The notes beneath the pieces are model-generated. The model saw only the letters and a program-made list of their open reading frames with translations, did no database searches and was not told the DNA's origin. Below, piece after piece: positions 1 to 13,200 of a DNA stretch of 64,000 nt (the stretch's first letter is position 1; each line of letters starts with the position of its first letter). This DNA comes from Cryptomeria japonica (Eukaryota > Streptophyta > Pinopsida > Cupressales > Cupressaceae): assembly GCF_030272615.1 (NCBI RefSeq), contig NC_081407.1, forward strand, positions 97,075,897 through 97,139,896, read 5' to 3'. Made by a program: the position numbers and the translations under genes.

Positions 1-266
1 TTCAAAGAACATGTTTCCTCCTTCGAGCAATCTTCCAGTTCCAGTACCCCTTCATCATTTCATCCTCTTCCTTCCTCCGTACTCCACTCTCTGTCTTCGG
101 ACTCCTAGTCTAAAGATGCCAGTTCTTCACTCACCACCTAATTCCTCAAGTCGATGACGTACTTCCTTCCTTGACTCTCGATCAAGAGTGTGCAGCGTTT
201 CCAATTGTGATCTACCTTGGCAATGATTAACCACCCTCTCTCGAGGAGAGCCTCATATGTCTTCTT

Positions 267-545
267 CTATAATAGAGTGATGACGAAATCTAAGAAGAAG
301 GGTTGTGTGCCAATTGTTATCTTTTGTGCCATCAAAGTTCCCAATGGCTTAATGCCAAGCTGGTCGGCACCCACCAAGTTGAAGGTTGGCGACAAGAGTA
401 TAGGTTTTCCAAGGCTCTTCCAAGTTTCCTTCAATAGTACATTGACTCCCAAGCCTCCATCAACAATGGTGTTTGTTAATTTCATTCCCATAATTTCCAT
501 CTCCACGATGGCTGGCTTCCTACCAATGCTCACCATCAGCAACAT
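267..545 (-). pseudogene. Retropepsin-like protease fragment of the gypsy element
   Basis: Aspartic protease segment with VDGGLGVNVLL (active-site DGG in place of the usual DTG/DSG), then [20 protein letters not shown], closely matching the protease at 26.1-26.7 kb. The reading frame continues toward the left edge after a break. Part of a decayed polyprotein. Confidence 0.75.
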
Positions 546-614
546 CTAGTCACTCGCCCCGTCCCCTTCACACGGCGATTTCTCCATCGGTTTCTCTTGT
601 TCCTTGTTCTGTTT

Positions 615-941
615 CTAATGATTGGAGTTGTCGTCACCAACATCAACTATATTTGTAATCACCATTTTTAGTTGTCGCATGGTTTGTAGAAGGTCAGATA
701 CCTTTACAGGCATTGTGGTTTGCAGCACCTGTCTTACGATGTTTTTCTCCAACTCCGACCGTAATGGAGTACCAACGACTTCATTTGAGGCTCTTTTTTC
801 ATCTGTCATTGCCCGTTCCACATCTGCTCTAGCTTCCCAAAGTCTTTCTTTCCCTGTACGAGGATCTAGATATATTGTTTTCTTTGTCTGTAGCCTAGTG
901 ATCACCAATACTTCATCCTCTAGTTCTTCCACTGCCGGCAT
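615..941 (-). pseudogene. Gag-protease linker of the gypsy element
   Basis: Contains LVITRLQTKKTIYLDPRTGK and later KNIVRQVLQTTMPVKVSDLL, which match [16 protein letters not shown] and [20 protein letters not shown] of the second gypsy element near 26.5-26.9 kb. Function unknown; a spacer before the protease. Same frame as the downstream protease fragment. Confidence 0.6.
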
Positions 942-1249
942 ATTTACCCCCTTTTGCTTCGGGCAATCGGTGTCTTCATGATTTCCGAGTCCACACCATT
1001 TGCATAGTAGACCTACATTGTTATTTTGACCGCTCTAACAATCCCATGCGAAGTGACCCCATTCATTACATTTTTGGCACTGGATCATGGGTCTCCCCTT
1101 CACATCATACTGCATTCTGCTTTGTTGGGTATTATTGAGGTTATTGTAGCGGTTATTATTCCCTCGCATGTTGTTCTAGTACATGCCAAGCATGTATTAG
1201 GATTGCCAGGTGGTTTTGGTGGTGTAGTTGGAGGGTTTGCTTGTTCCCC

Positions 1250-1444
1250 TTAGGCAAAGAGCACTTGTGTGCTTCTTGTCTTTAGGTTGTACGGGCATTC
1301 CTTGATGAAATGTCCCAGTACTTGACAGATGTCACAGAACTGTTTCTTTGGACAAGTTTTTTTGTGACCTTCTAGTTTATAGTCAATGCACCACATTTCC
1401 TTACTCTCCTTTGAGCTCTCCTTTTTGATCTTCAATTCCCTCAT
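1250..1444 (-). pseudogene. Gag zinc-knuckle region
   Basis: Two CCHC-type knuckles that bind nucleic acid in the nucleocapsid part of Gag. The second, [14 protein letters not shown], is complete; in the first (CIDYKLEGHKKTC) the second Cys has become Tyr. The paralogue at 29.0-29.3 kb keeps both. Confidence 0.8.
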
Positions 1445-1508
1445 CTTCTCAACATATCCTGTCAGAGGGCTTGTACTGTTTTAGTTTCACCGTCGTTGCT
1501 GCTCTCCT

Positions 1509-2118
1509 TCATATTGTCATCATCACTGACTTTCTTCTTTCCTCGAGATGTGTTGTTTTCACTTTCAATGTCCATCGCCCAATTGTAGGCATTGGCGTAC
1601 AATTATCATCACTGACTTTCTTCTTTCCTCGAGATGTGTTGTTTTCACTTTCAATGTCCATCGCCCAATTGTAGGCATTGGCGTACGACAATGGGGGTAC
1701 CACCTTCATTTTCTTCCTCGATGAGAGGATCAACCCCTCGATGAACCATTGCTTCTTCAACCCATCAACTAGTTGGTTCTCCATTTTACCCAACAACTCC
1801 TTGAGCCTATGATTGTAAGCTCTCACATTCTCATGTTTTCCTTGTTTGGTATTATAGATTTCTGCCACAATTTCATTGTCATCCTGTAGGAGTTTAAATT
1901 CCTCCAAGAATGCCTTCTTCAAGCTATCCCATGAGTCTCGCTTCCAACTTTGAAAACCAATCGATTGCGACTCCCCTTAATGTTGCAAGGAATGACCAAA
2001 ACCAGTAGTCTTTGTCATCCTGGCCACTTGCCAACCATATGGTTTCACATGTCTTGCAGTGTCTTACAGGATCCTCTGATCCGTTACCAATGAACTTGGG
2101 AAGTTTCTCCCTATCCAC
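1509..2118 (-). pseudogene. Gag capsid region, frameshifted
   Basis: Two abutting fragments in different frames. The upstream one (1,924-2,118) has KLPKFIGNGSEDPVRHCKTC and [13 protein letters not shown]; the downstream one (1,509-1,922) has YNTKQGKHENVRAYNHRLKELL. This is the Retrotrans_gag pattern. An 86-bp tandem duplication at the downstream end adds a further frame break. Confidence 0.75.
1520..1691. repeat. 86-bp tandem duplication in gag
   Basis: Two adjacent near-identical copies (1,520-1,605 and 1,606-1,691), each from tcatcactgactttc to about ggcattggcgtac. 86 is not a multiple of 3, so the duplication breaks the frame. Probably replication slippage. Confidence 0.9.
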
Positions 2119-3184
2119 AATTGGATTTTCTCTGTATGTGTGGGGGGAGAGGGGGGGGGGTCACCATCATCCTTAAATGGTGTATCCCATGTGCCCAGGA
2201 CTAGATTGGACTACTTTGCTCTCGACGCTCCGGTGCTTCACTTGCATTCTCAGCCACGTGTGAGCCCTCCACCCGTCCACCATCTGTGTCATCTACACCT
2301 TGGCTACCTTCCTTGTTCCTGGACTCCCTCCTCCCCGACATCTTTGGCTCAGGCCCCCCTATTCTCGGTCCCTCTCTTATGGAGAGGCTCTCAATGCGGT
2401 GCAAATTGTGTTCAAAGATTTCAGCAACCTCACTCTAGAGGTCCTTACCTTCGTTGTCTTCTTCGTCACATACCGACTGTACATACAAGCTACTTTATGT
2501 GGAGTCGGTCCCTTCATCTGACACTGAGTGTACGGATTGATTATTTGCCTAGTTGGCGAGATCCTCGTTTACTTTGTTCGAGAGTGGTAGGTTCCTGGCA
2601 ACTTCCTCCCACTCACTCCATATACGTGGTCTCTACCTCTCCCGGCTACAACTTCAGCTAACACTTATGCTCTTACTCCTTGTTGGACTCTAGGACTCCT
2701 CAACTATTCTCCATAATCATTGTCATCTATCACTTTGTTCTTTGATCCGGAGAGATATTCTCATTGATCCCTCTCTCTCCAAATGTTTGCAATATGTTTT
2801 CTTTCCTTGTTTGGTCATAGGGGCATTAATTGCTAGGGGTACAATGTCTACTCGTATCCCTCTCTTCTTCCTCCCTACGTTTCTCTTCTCGTACCATTGT
2901 AGTATATGTTGCCGACACTGCTCTCAATTTTTGTCCTCGAGTAGATCCTGGAGAGCAATGAGGTTATGTGCCAACAACCTTGGTAATCTAGAAAGGAGAC
3001 GATTGATGGCATCATTCACTGTCAGGTCGTCCCATACAACACTCTTAGGGACCTTGTTTTATTGGGTCGTCATCTTCCTTAGATTAATCTGGTCATTCAA
3101 TCAGTGCCCATTACACCGCCATCCTATCTGCTGCCATTCTCGATCACTTAGATCTCCAAGTTCAAATCGGCAACGGTGGCAAAA
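2119..3184 (-). other. 5' leader and N-terminal gag of the gypsy element, decayed
   Basis: Region between the LTR and the recognisable gag. No intact frame; short fragments only. Next to the LTR, at about 3,166-3,181, the minus strand reads GCCACCGTTGCCGATTTG, similar to the TGGCGCCGTTGCCGGGG-type primer-binding site of Athila/Tat-like gypsy elements. Confidence 0.5.
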
Positions 3185-3840
3185 TGTTTACTCCCGAAAG
3201 GAACTTAATTGATTACGCAGAGTAAACAAGATACAGAAACATACCATACAATAATACCAGATAACAGTAATCAGCACAATAACATGGCAGAAAGATGTGT
3301 TCTTTTATTACCGGAGTGTAATCTCTATACAATCATGAATGTTTCCCGATACAACAATCAAACTATATAAAGTGTCTGGCAGTTGGTTAAGACTGCCAAC
3401 CATCAGCAACTACCACCAACCTCTCGGGAACAAAAGTAATTACACTGCCAATTATTATACTAACAATTTACTTATAATTATGGCATAACTGCTGCCTACA
3501 AACAAGTCAAGGATATTGAAATGACTTGCCCTCATCTCCTTTTGAACCCCAATATAATCCTCTAGAAGAATCCGATTTAACCTCTTTTGATGCTTCTAGA
3601 AGAGATACTTTATTTAATAAAGTGACTTTATGTTATATATTTTATTTTCCACTTAAGTCACAATTAAATTAAATTAATTAAAAGAAAGTTATCCATAAGA
3701 TTTACAGTTTTACTTTATTAGGACAACTTTAAAATAATTAATCTAATTTAATTTATACCCTTCCAATCTCCCACCTTAGCCCACAGGAATAAAAAATAGT
3801 CTAGATGACCTGCTGGATGATCACTCAGAAAAAGGGGACA
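3185..3840 (-). repeat. 5' LTR (656 bp) of the intron-9 gypsy element
   Basis: Bounded by TG...CA: the minus strand starts tgtcccctttttctgag and ends ggagtaaaca, followed by the degenerate primer-binding site. A TATA-like tttatatag lies on the minus strand near 3,365. The partner LTR is outside the window, so the target-site duplication cannot be checked. Confidence 0.7.
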
Positions 3841-4154
3841 TTACATTTAATTACTTCCAACTGCAAAAAGGTTATTGTAAATTTAAGCATGCTTTGCATT
3901 GACACACAATTAGTTTCCTTGGTTTCAAGAAAGGAAAGCAAGGAAATGATATGTACCAAGTAAAAGGAACAATTTTATTTCAACAATCATTATTCTTTCT
4001 GTTTTCTCTCTATAATTAAAGGATTAGTAGAGTAGTCTGTTTGCTGAGTGATAAATACTTCACTACCAAATACCCCAGATAGAAGATGTAAGAAAATAAG
4101 CCATTTGCAAATGATAATGAGAAACAAAAAAGAATTGAAACTAGAAACGCTTAC
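3841..4154. other. ARP intron 9, non-element part
   Basis: AT-rich intron sequence between the exon 9 donor (4,154) and the LTR. No coding or RNA feature seen. Confidence 0.7.
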
Positions 4155-4235
4155 GTCAGGATTGTAGATATCAATCTCTTCATTTGCACAGTTCAGATCA
4201 CCAGTCAAAACCACTGGCTTTTTCTGTTCTAGATC
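4155..4235 (-). CDS. ARP: ARP exon 9 (GDLNCA catalytic motif)
   Basis: Acceptor tatgcag|GATC and donor GAC|gtaagc; 27 codons in phase 0. Encodes [20 protein letters not shown]; Asp and Asn of GDLN are catalytic in this family. No further exon is visible between here and base 1, so the last exon(s) lie beyond the left edge. Confidence 0.93.
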
Positions 4236-7200
4236 CTGCATACATAATTATAGTTGATTTGGTTCATACTTTAGCATCAATTAACAAGCTGATATGCCAG
4301 CAAAAATAATAACAATTTAATACACAAAGTCCAATTTAGATTTGAGTTCTAAAAAATGTTTTTGAACAACTTATTATTTTAGCATCCATACCTCACTTAT
4401 TCCAACATAAAATGGTAAATTTCAAAAAGAAGAAAAATAAGACAATAAATAATGGTGCATAGAAGCCTCCCACAATTTGGATGACAGAAAATAGAAAATT
4501 GAAGAACCGGGGTTTGAATTATTGAATAGCTATAAAATATTTTACCAGGCTTATAAAACATTTCAGAAGTGATTCTGAATGCTTTGTAAAGTTGTCAATT
4601 GTCTACAGGGGCATAATGGGAGTGAAACCAGGGCAGACTCCACAGCTTTTTGAAGGTCTGCAGGGGAAAACTGTATGCTATGTCTGGTTCACCATGAAGT
4701 TCCATTCTATATTAAATTACAGTTTGCTACAGTTTGAAGAGTTGATAATCTGGAGCATAACCAGCAGTTGGTCCAAAATTTTCTGTACCAAAATGCATTT
4801 GTTTTCTAATAAGATGAAATTATTCTGATGGTATGATCTAAACAAATAACAGATATCATCTATTTTGAGCAAATTCCCAAGAATCCAGTTTATAATATGC
4901 AGTAAATAAAAGATAGATATATTACAATTTTATTTGCAGCCCAATTATCAAAAAGTAATATGATGAAACATACAATCAAGGATACCATCCATTTTGATTG
5001 CATTCCAAATGACCAGAGGTTTCATTTTGATTTGAGTTCCATGATTAAGGGCAAAAATGTTGCATTCCAAATGACCAGAGGTTTCATTTTGATTTGAGTT
5101 CCATGATTAAGGGCAAAAATGTTACAGCACTAAACCTCGTGAACAAATACATATATTAAATCAATAAATCCTTGAACCATATAAAATCATGCAAAATCTA
5201 GCAGCAAAAATATTAAATATCAAACTGCAAATTAGCAAAATATGGTATTTTGCAGTCAATTTGTAGCAGGTAAAAGGAAAATTATATTCAAACTGTAACA
5301 AAGTAATTGTTTATACGAGTATAGCAACTTTCTCAGACACCCAATAAGGGATTGCATCAATGTGCTACACACTTACTTTGATGTAGCTGCTTAGAGCCGG
5401 ATCCCATTTCTGAACCCTGTACGTCTGCTAACAAGCAAAAACAATTCTATTAAAATACAATACCATCTATTCATATTACAGAATGGGAACTCTAGACCTC
5501 AAATTTATAAGTAACAAGCACCATATCCAAAAACACTTCAGTCATGTGTAAAGGTTTTACTTATAACTAACAGAAAATTACAGGTTAAGTAAATATTGTA
5601 ACTAACTGACCAGTCTTTCGAGCTTTTGACCAGAGTTGGGAACATATCCTGCAACCAAATAGAATTTATCAAGTTCTACGGTAATCAGGCGACCTTCACC
5701 ATCATGGTCAGGAAATCCGAGTCCAAACCTTACAGAAACAGGTTTAACCTGCAAGCATACCATAGAAAGAACTCCAAGCATTAATTCATCTACCAAAGCT
5801 ACATCGTATATTTTCTGTTTGCTAAATCTCTTTCTTTAGATAACTAAGTTTTCATGTATTTTTCCAAACTATAAAAAAAAAGGAAACATTAATAGGAAAA
5901 TGTCGGAAGTTTAAAGAATGCAGTTCAAGCAGACTAAAGAAATTGGCTTTTCCAGAAGAAAACATTCAGCTCCACCCATTTAGGAAAAGCTTTCAAACAG
6001 CAAAGGCTATGAGCATAATATGTTTCTCTAAACCTTCAGAATAGCATACCAGTATGTCATAATAGTATAGATGAATTAACTCTCAATCAACAATTTTAAT
6101 TAACATTCAAGTGAGCTTTGTATGCAGCAATACATTGGGGATGAATAATTATGTTAAAAATTACCATGTTAATACCAGAAATTCAAGATCAACCTATACG
6201 TTGAGGAAAGTTGGTATTATCTCCATTTGCTTTTTATGCTTTTTGTTTTAGCTCCATGATATTTAACCCGTTTCAACCACAATCCTAATGCAATTTTTAC
6301 AGACTTATAATGTGCCTTTCACAAATTCCTCACAAGTTCACTATGAGTGATCATTCAAATTAGCTTGATGGAACTTAATTTCCTCCAAGTACGAAATAAA
6401 TGAATGTATAATGTTAATTTCTGCTTCTTCTTTCCACGTACAATTTCCTCTCCAGTAAACTCAAGCATTTACATTTCCTTTTCCCATGCAAACTGCATTT
6501 TGTGTTTCATATAAGCATCATTAAACATAATATAAAATTGGTAACCTCTTAAAAATATGCAAGAAGCATGCAACAACCAACCATACATACGGAGCAAAAC
6601 CAAAGACGTCAATACAATCTCCAAGCATAAACCATGTTGACATGGGGATTGTATCTGGTCATTGTACTATAAGTCTATAACAGTGACATAACTTTCTCCA
6701 TTGTGTCTGGTGGAAGATATAATCCGATTAATTGTTTACAAACCTAAAAAGCCCTGCACTTCACTGTGAAGCAATCAAATGCATTTTCAAAAACCATTGA
6801 AGAATATTTACAGGCAAATATGAAAAAGATCACTAGGATTCAAGGTAAGTTCAAAGAAAACCTTCTAAAGACTTTATAACCTTGTCAAGAAATCAACATT
6901 GGGTTTGAACATAATTATTGTGAGCACGATTGTTATTGTAGACACTGAAAATTAACTTCTTCATTCTCATCATTTCTTTCCATTTCTTCTCTTCGAATTT
7001 ATTAAATTATTTTATTATTAATTATTCCCTTTCTTCGAACATTTTTTTTTTTATCGATAATGGGCACTTAAGGTGCTGAGCACTATTTCTGTTCAAATCC
7101 GCGAGCATGCCAGCCCAGCGAAAGTACCAAGCCTGCGAGCATAGTGGCCCAGCGGGGATTTGAACCTCGGTGGCAGTTTCACCAAGCAAGTGTTTTAACC

Positions 7201-10200
7201 GCTGAACTACATAAGTCACCCCCCCTTTCTTCCAACATTAATTAAATATTTTTTATTATTTAATTAACCTAACCATTTTCATTAATTAAATAGTTTTTAA
7301 TTATTTAATTAATCTATACTTTACCTTCTAGTTCATTATAATTAAATAATTATTTTAATTATTTAATTAGCTAACATTTCTTCTATAATTAAATAAATTG
7401 TTTCAATTTATTTAATTATTCATCTCTTTCGAAAATAAATAAACTTACAATTTAATTTTTCCTTTTCCTCACACATTAAATTAAATAATTTAATTTCTTT
7501 ACCACCCAACCACTTGTCCATTCTTCTCTTCCACCACTTCTCCACTTTATCCCACTCCCTTTTCTATCTTTAGACTCCATTTCTCCTACGCTATCTCAAC
7601 CGTTGATCTTTGTATGGGATGATTTCAAACTGGACCATTGATCTAACTCCCTCCATTTCTATAAATTTGAATCTCCATCTCCATTTTACCTGTAACCACA
7701 AATTCTTGAACTTTTCTTTTATCTATTATCATTTGTCCTGGCAGATTTCTAAGAGTAACATATCAAACAAAAGTCAAAAAGGACTCAAGAACAATGGAGA
7801 GAATCAAAATGGGTGCCTGAAGGCTAAGTCACCGCATTCGAGTTCAAGTTCGAATTCACCAACAATAAAATTCGGATGAAATTAGAACGAATTTTGTGTT
7901 GGAGATGAGTGAAAGAAGGCACAATCAACCCGTTGGAGACAATTTTGAAAGCTGGCGAAACACGAGTGAGCCTATAAATGCAAGATCGCTCCTGTCCCTC
8001 TCCAAGGGACCAAGGCGAAATATAGATTGTCAAGACTCCCTCTCCAAGTTTGGTCGGATCCAAGCCAAGGCACATGATGGAGATGATATTAGGAACGCTT
8101 CGAAGAGGAACAAAGTTGCAAAGACCACGAGAGCTTGATGGAAATGGCCAAAGCACTCCTGTCCCTCACCAAGGGACCAGAGCGAAATATTCAAGAGTAC
8201 CTAATTCTAAGATGCCGCTTTCGTTTCAAGCATTCAAGATGGAGTAAACAATGACATTTTACCCTTGAAGACAATTTGATATCAATATGATTGAGGATTT
8301 GCGCCATGGACTAAAGTTCGCTCCTGTCCTTCACTGGAGGACCAGGGCGATTTCTATTAAACTAGTCATTTTCTTCCAAAACCATATCAAGGCGAAGTCA
8401 TGCAAGATCCGAAATGTCTTTAGGAAGACGATGGATAAGGAGTTAACGTCAAAAGTCGACAATTTTAAGCTCAAGTATAAAATTCGCTCCTGTCCTTGAC
8501 CAAGGGACCAGGGCGATAATCTTTGGAGGAGCTCATTTTGTCTTGGAAGGCAAGTTAAACATGCATAGAACAAACAAGGATGATCCTTGCCTACCTCGCA
8601 AATTGACTTGGCAATTAAAAAGACAAGGATCAAGGACAAAAGGACAAAATCGCTCCTGTCCCTCACCAAGGGACCAAGGCGAAAAACACACTAGCCAACC
8701 TTCCTCTCCAAATTCGGACGAATCCAAGTCAAGACGCAAGGTCAAAGTGATGTTTAAAAGGTTTCACGAAGGAATGAAGTGACAAAGGCCATCAAGTTGA
8801 TAAAAAATGGCTGGGGCGCTCCTCTCCCTCTCCAAGGGACCAGGGCGAAAATGCTTTAAAATGCACTCATTTCAAAGATTGAATGGATCAAGCTCGAAAT
8901 ATTCAAGTAAAATGCCATTTTGGGCATCCAGGATGAAGTGTTGAACGTGAGGAACAAGAATTACAAGGCTAAGAAGCATGAGGCGCTCCTGTCCCTCACC
9001 AAGGGACCAGAGCGATATTACTAATGTCCCAAATATCTCCCATGCTAGGCGCCAATATCATTCAAAGTGCATTAAATGCCAGTTTCGCTAAAACTCCAAG
9101 ATACTTTGAAATTAAATTGGCATTTAATGAGGGCGCCTAACATTTATTAATTGATTTTAGCCTTTTAAAAAATCGAAATTCAATTGCAAAGGCATTTAAT
9201 TAATTAATTAAATTATTAAATGAAAGGAATGCGCTTGGGGTTTTATTTTAAATATTTTATAAAGGTCGGCCTCCTTTCTATTTAATTTTGTTTATTATTC
9301 GCTTCATTTCCACCAAGTCGGCCTATTGGAAATTGCCAAGGTAAGCGCCTATATAGTGGGGGGGTGTTGAGCGATTTTAATCCATCATTCATTCATTTGT
9401 TCAAGTGCGATTTGGAGAAGCCATAGAAGGAGCGAAATCTCATCCAAGGAGAGGTGCGAAATCTCAATCCAAGAGGGAGTGCAAACTTTGTTGGAGGTAG
9501 AGCGAATTGTTCCTCAAGGCGTTGAAGGCTAAGGGTGGTGAAATTGCTAGAGGAAGCTCACGTTGAAGACTTCGATCCACATTTTGCCTAGCAAATTCCT
9601 TAAATTTTGCATCTTTTTTTAGAGCTAGTTCTCCAAGAAGGGTATGGTCAAGATCTTCCTCAATTTTGAATTTTGAAATTTTGAATTTCCAATTGCATAA
9701 TCGTCATATTTAGGAAATGATAATTCAAAGATTTATCATGAAGTTTCCTAAATTCAAAGCTTAAACTTAGTCTATATCTTTTTTTACGCTCCAAGGTATA
9801 TTGCTCATTACGAAATATTGTGTAGGTATCACGATGGCGACCCCAAAGGCAGGAGCATCCACCAGTCGTCCAGCCCTCATGAAGGAAGATTAAAGGAACG
9901 AAGAGTTGGAGACCAAGATCGTGTCGAAGTGGAGCAACATTGGAGATACCAACTTGGGAAACTTCAGTGTGAAGAAGTTTCGAGAGGTCCCTTACATTGG
10001 AAAGCCATCACCTGTCGCAAGGAGAATAATTGAGAGTGGCATTATCAAGGCGGTCGGCTTCCCTCCAGCAGTCCAGTGCCATGAACTAATGATCGAGTGT
10101 GCTCGCCATTATGACCCACAGTCAAGATTGATCGTGTCCAAGGAAGGAAACACTTTGGCTTATCTTTCAGATGAGGCTATCAGTGAAGCTCTCCACCTGC

Positions 10201-13200
10201 CAGAACATAAAGACATGATTTACAAAAGCTTGGAAGGAGCTAGATCCATGTACGAAGATGATCCAGACACTTGCTTGAGCATCATCAACAAGAATTGGCT
10301 ACTCAAAAGTCGTCCTCGCCTGAGCAAGATTCCCAACACACCACATAGGATCGACTTCCAAGAGGAGTACAGAGATTTGATAACCTTACTCAATCGAGTT
10401 ACAGGGGCTCCTCAAGCCTTCTATTTTGAGAAGTGGATGTTCTTCTTCATCCAAGTGATAGTTCAAGGAAAAGGAACAATTCATTGGGCTAGAATCATTA
10501 GCCATTGCTTGGACGTACAGTTGAGAAGACTGAAGGCTACTAAATCCTTCCACATGAGCTCGTACATCATATATGCCTTGATCAGGAGTTTTGAATATGC
10601 AGGACTACCTCACAGAGGATCGATTGGAAGAGGACCTGGAGAAGTCAGAGTTTGTGAATCTTATGTTCATTTGCATCATCCACCTAGGAGTAATTACAAG
10701 TTAGTCAATGATACCTTCACAATGAACATCACCAGGACACTGCAAGGCGGGATTCATAATCGGCTATCTCAGGAGGCACAAGAACTTGTAAAGAGGTATG
10801 GTGCTTGGTTTATCCAATTCCAAAAGTTTACATATATCAGAGTTCATGGGTGTCCTTCACCTCCATATATGTTGCCAAGATATCCGACAGACAGGATAGT
10901 ACTACTTGAGGTAACTAGGCAACTGGCAGCTTATGTGAAGGCATTCAGACATAGACATGGAAATGGGATTCCTGTACCTATCATACTAGGAAATTCAGTT
11001 GAGGTATGTCCTAATGTTCCAGCTTTAGATGATGCAGAAAGAGAGTTGGCCTTATATTCATTTTCATTCTTTTCATTGAGAGAGAATTTTGATCCTTATG
11101 GACATATAGAGGAGACAGTTGGTAGAAAATACAAGCATGAAAGTCAGGTAGAAGACTTTTGGATGAATCTCTCAAATGATTTGGAAGTGAAGAGAAAGAT
11201 GCATTCCAGATTGCCTTTGGATTTCATCAGGAAATGCAAAGTTTACAGAGTGGCCGATCAAACTCAGGACAGTGGCAGGGACCTCCAATCCTCTTATAAT
11301 AGAGAGGACAAGGCAGTAAAGATAGATTGGAATGAACCTGAGGTTGTGGACTTGAAGACTCTGATGGCTCCAGTTTTGTCCTGTACTCGCAGATGGGTTG
11401 ATGTGCAACATCAAAAGTTGAGAGAGCAAAACATTTCAATGACTTTTACTTTGGAGGAAAGGTCGGCAGAAGGAACAAGCGTAAGTGAGGGCCATCCTCA
11501 TCCTAGAAGCACAAGCGAAGGCCATCCTCACCCCAGAAGCGTAAGTGACGGCAATCCCCATCATAGAGGTGCGAAGAGGAAGGAAAGACCTGAGAAAAGA
11601 GAATCTTCCAAGAAGAAGCAAGAGGCCAATCGAGATCGCTCATCCGGCACATCTTCTCGACAGGAGAAGAGGACACTTGAAGTTGAGGAATCTATGGAGT
11701 CAATGGTTCAGAATGATAAACCTGAAGAAGGTCAGGCATCTCAACGATCATCAAGTCAATCTCCCCAGGTCAATGAGCTACATGAAGGCAAGGATGATGA
11801 TGAAGTGACGTCTCCTCTCCGGAAAGAAGAGTCACTACCTAAAGAAATACAAGTTAGAGAGACAAGGTCCGCCATTCCAGATTGGTTGAAGGAGAGATTA
11901 ACAAGGGTAATTGTGATCGAAGACGAAGATAATGTGATTGATTTAGATAGCCTTGTTGGAGATTCTCAGGGAGTAACAGAAAAGAGGAAGGCCACCAAAA
12001 TGTCCAAGATGATCAGAGATGAGACAGGGTCCAGGAAGTTGCAGATAGCTACACCGGCAGTGGACAAGTACAAAGGTGAGATCCTTGCAGAAGAATATGA
12101 TGTGGAAACCGTTGAGCTTGGTCCACTCACCACCGAGCAGGCATTGGATGAGGCAACTGATTCATTTGAGGTACTTAAAGATAAACTTAAGGAAGAGATG
12201 GAAAAGAGTAGAAAACTTGAGAGGGAGGTCAGTGCTTGGAGAGGCTACTTTAGCCACCTCAGTCAGCCTTTGGGTCGTCAGGATCCAGCAGTATAACCTG
12301 TGCAAGCACTTCCCCTTGAATCAGTTGGTGAAGCAGAGAAGGTTAAGAGCTTGGTCCAGCTTATGAGCTCTTGGATTGACAAATCCCATACAGTTGCTGT
12401 CGAGTTTGCAACAAGAATGATGCAGACCATTCATCGGGCTATCCAGGTCCTTGAGATCATCCACAACCTAATGATAACAGTAGCCGCCTTTGCTCATACT
12501 AAAGATGTTATCATTCCTGTCCTTCAAGTAATCAGGCAAACACCAAGAAAGATCTTAGCACAAGAAAAAATAATGGATGGAGGAGCTCATAATTTACTCC
12601 AGTGGTCTACTTTACTCCAGATGAAGGAAGTTCTCTTCGAGGACACCAGCACCAAATGCAATCAAGTAGAGGAGGTCATCCGTCCGATCCAGGACAAGGT
12701 GTTTGGGGTTTTATGTACTATTCTTGGCAGAAGGATCAAAGTTGAGACAGATGTAGATCTTCAAGAATTGGAAGAAAGGGTCAAAGTCATCTTTTGCAAG
12801 GATGAGAATGTGATTACAGATGAGCAAAGAGATCAAATGTTTGCTACTATGCTCCTAATTGAGAAAATTAAGGAACTCGAACCTGAATGGGATGCAGCTC
12901 TTCTCAAGGCCTTTGATCAGATTATTCACTTGGAGGAACGAATGAGGAATCTTCCTAAGATTCCTATTGCTGAGATCGAGGGAATCGTGTCCAGATTCAT
13001 TGCATATGCTAAAAAGGAGCATTGGAAAGGGAATAAAGTTCTAGAAGAGAGGTTGTTATAGATAACATGGCACCTTAATTGTCATTGGTCTATGTTTCCT
13101 AGATTTTTGTGCCAAATTAAATATTTGGCTATGCATTTAATGTTGTGCAATAAAAAGGGAACTTTTGTAATAAAACCCTAATTAGGGTTTAGGTGTCAGA

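Larger units (their letters stand above)
1..3840 (-). mobile_element. 5' part of a Ty3/gypsy element inside ARP intron 9
   Basis: The 5' LTR is at the right (3,185-3,840); leader, gag and protease read leftwards and polymerase would lie beyond base 1. The coding region is broken by frameshifts and a duplication. Gag and protease are clearly the same family as the larger minus-strand element at 22.9-38.6 kb (CDICQVLGH and DGG-GVNVL motifs shared). It has the same orientation as ARP and lies between exon 9 and the missing last exon(s). Confidence 0.85.

Noticed and set aside
6920-6948. tgtgagcacg or tgtagacactg as the start of giant LTR A
   Set aside because: The preceding 5 bases do not match the atgcc after the right end of A, and the head does not resemble B or C.
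7080-7222. tRNA gene on the minus strand
   Set aside because: Box A and B are present, but the body continues past the tRNA part, ends in an A tail and has a 17-bp TSD: a SINE.
9906-9908. TTG at 9,906 and TTG at 32,224 as starts of the LTR ORFs
   Set aside because: TTG is an unlikely start in a plant nuclear gene; ATG at 9,834 and 32,242 fit the shared acceptor-plus-ATG layout, though A then has an early TAA at 9,891.
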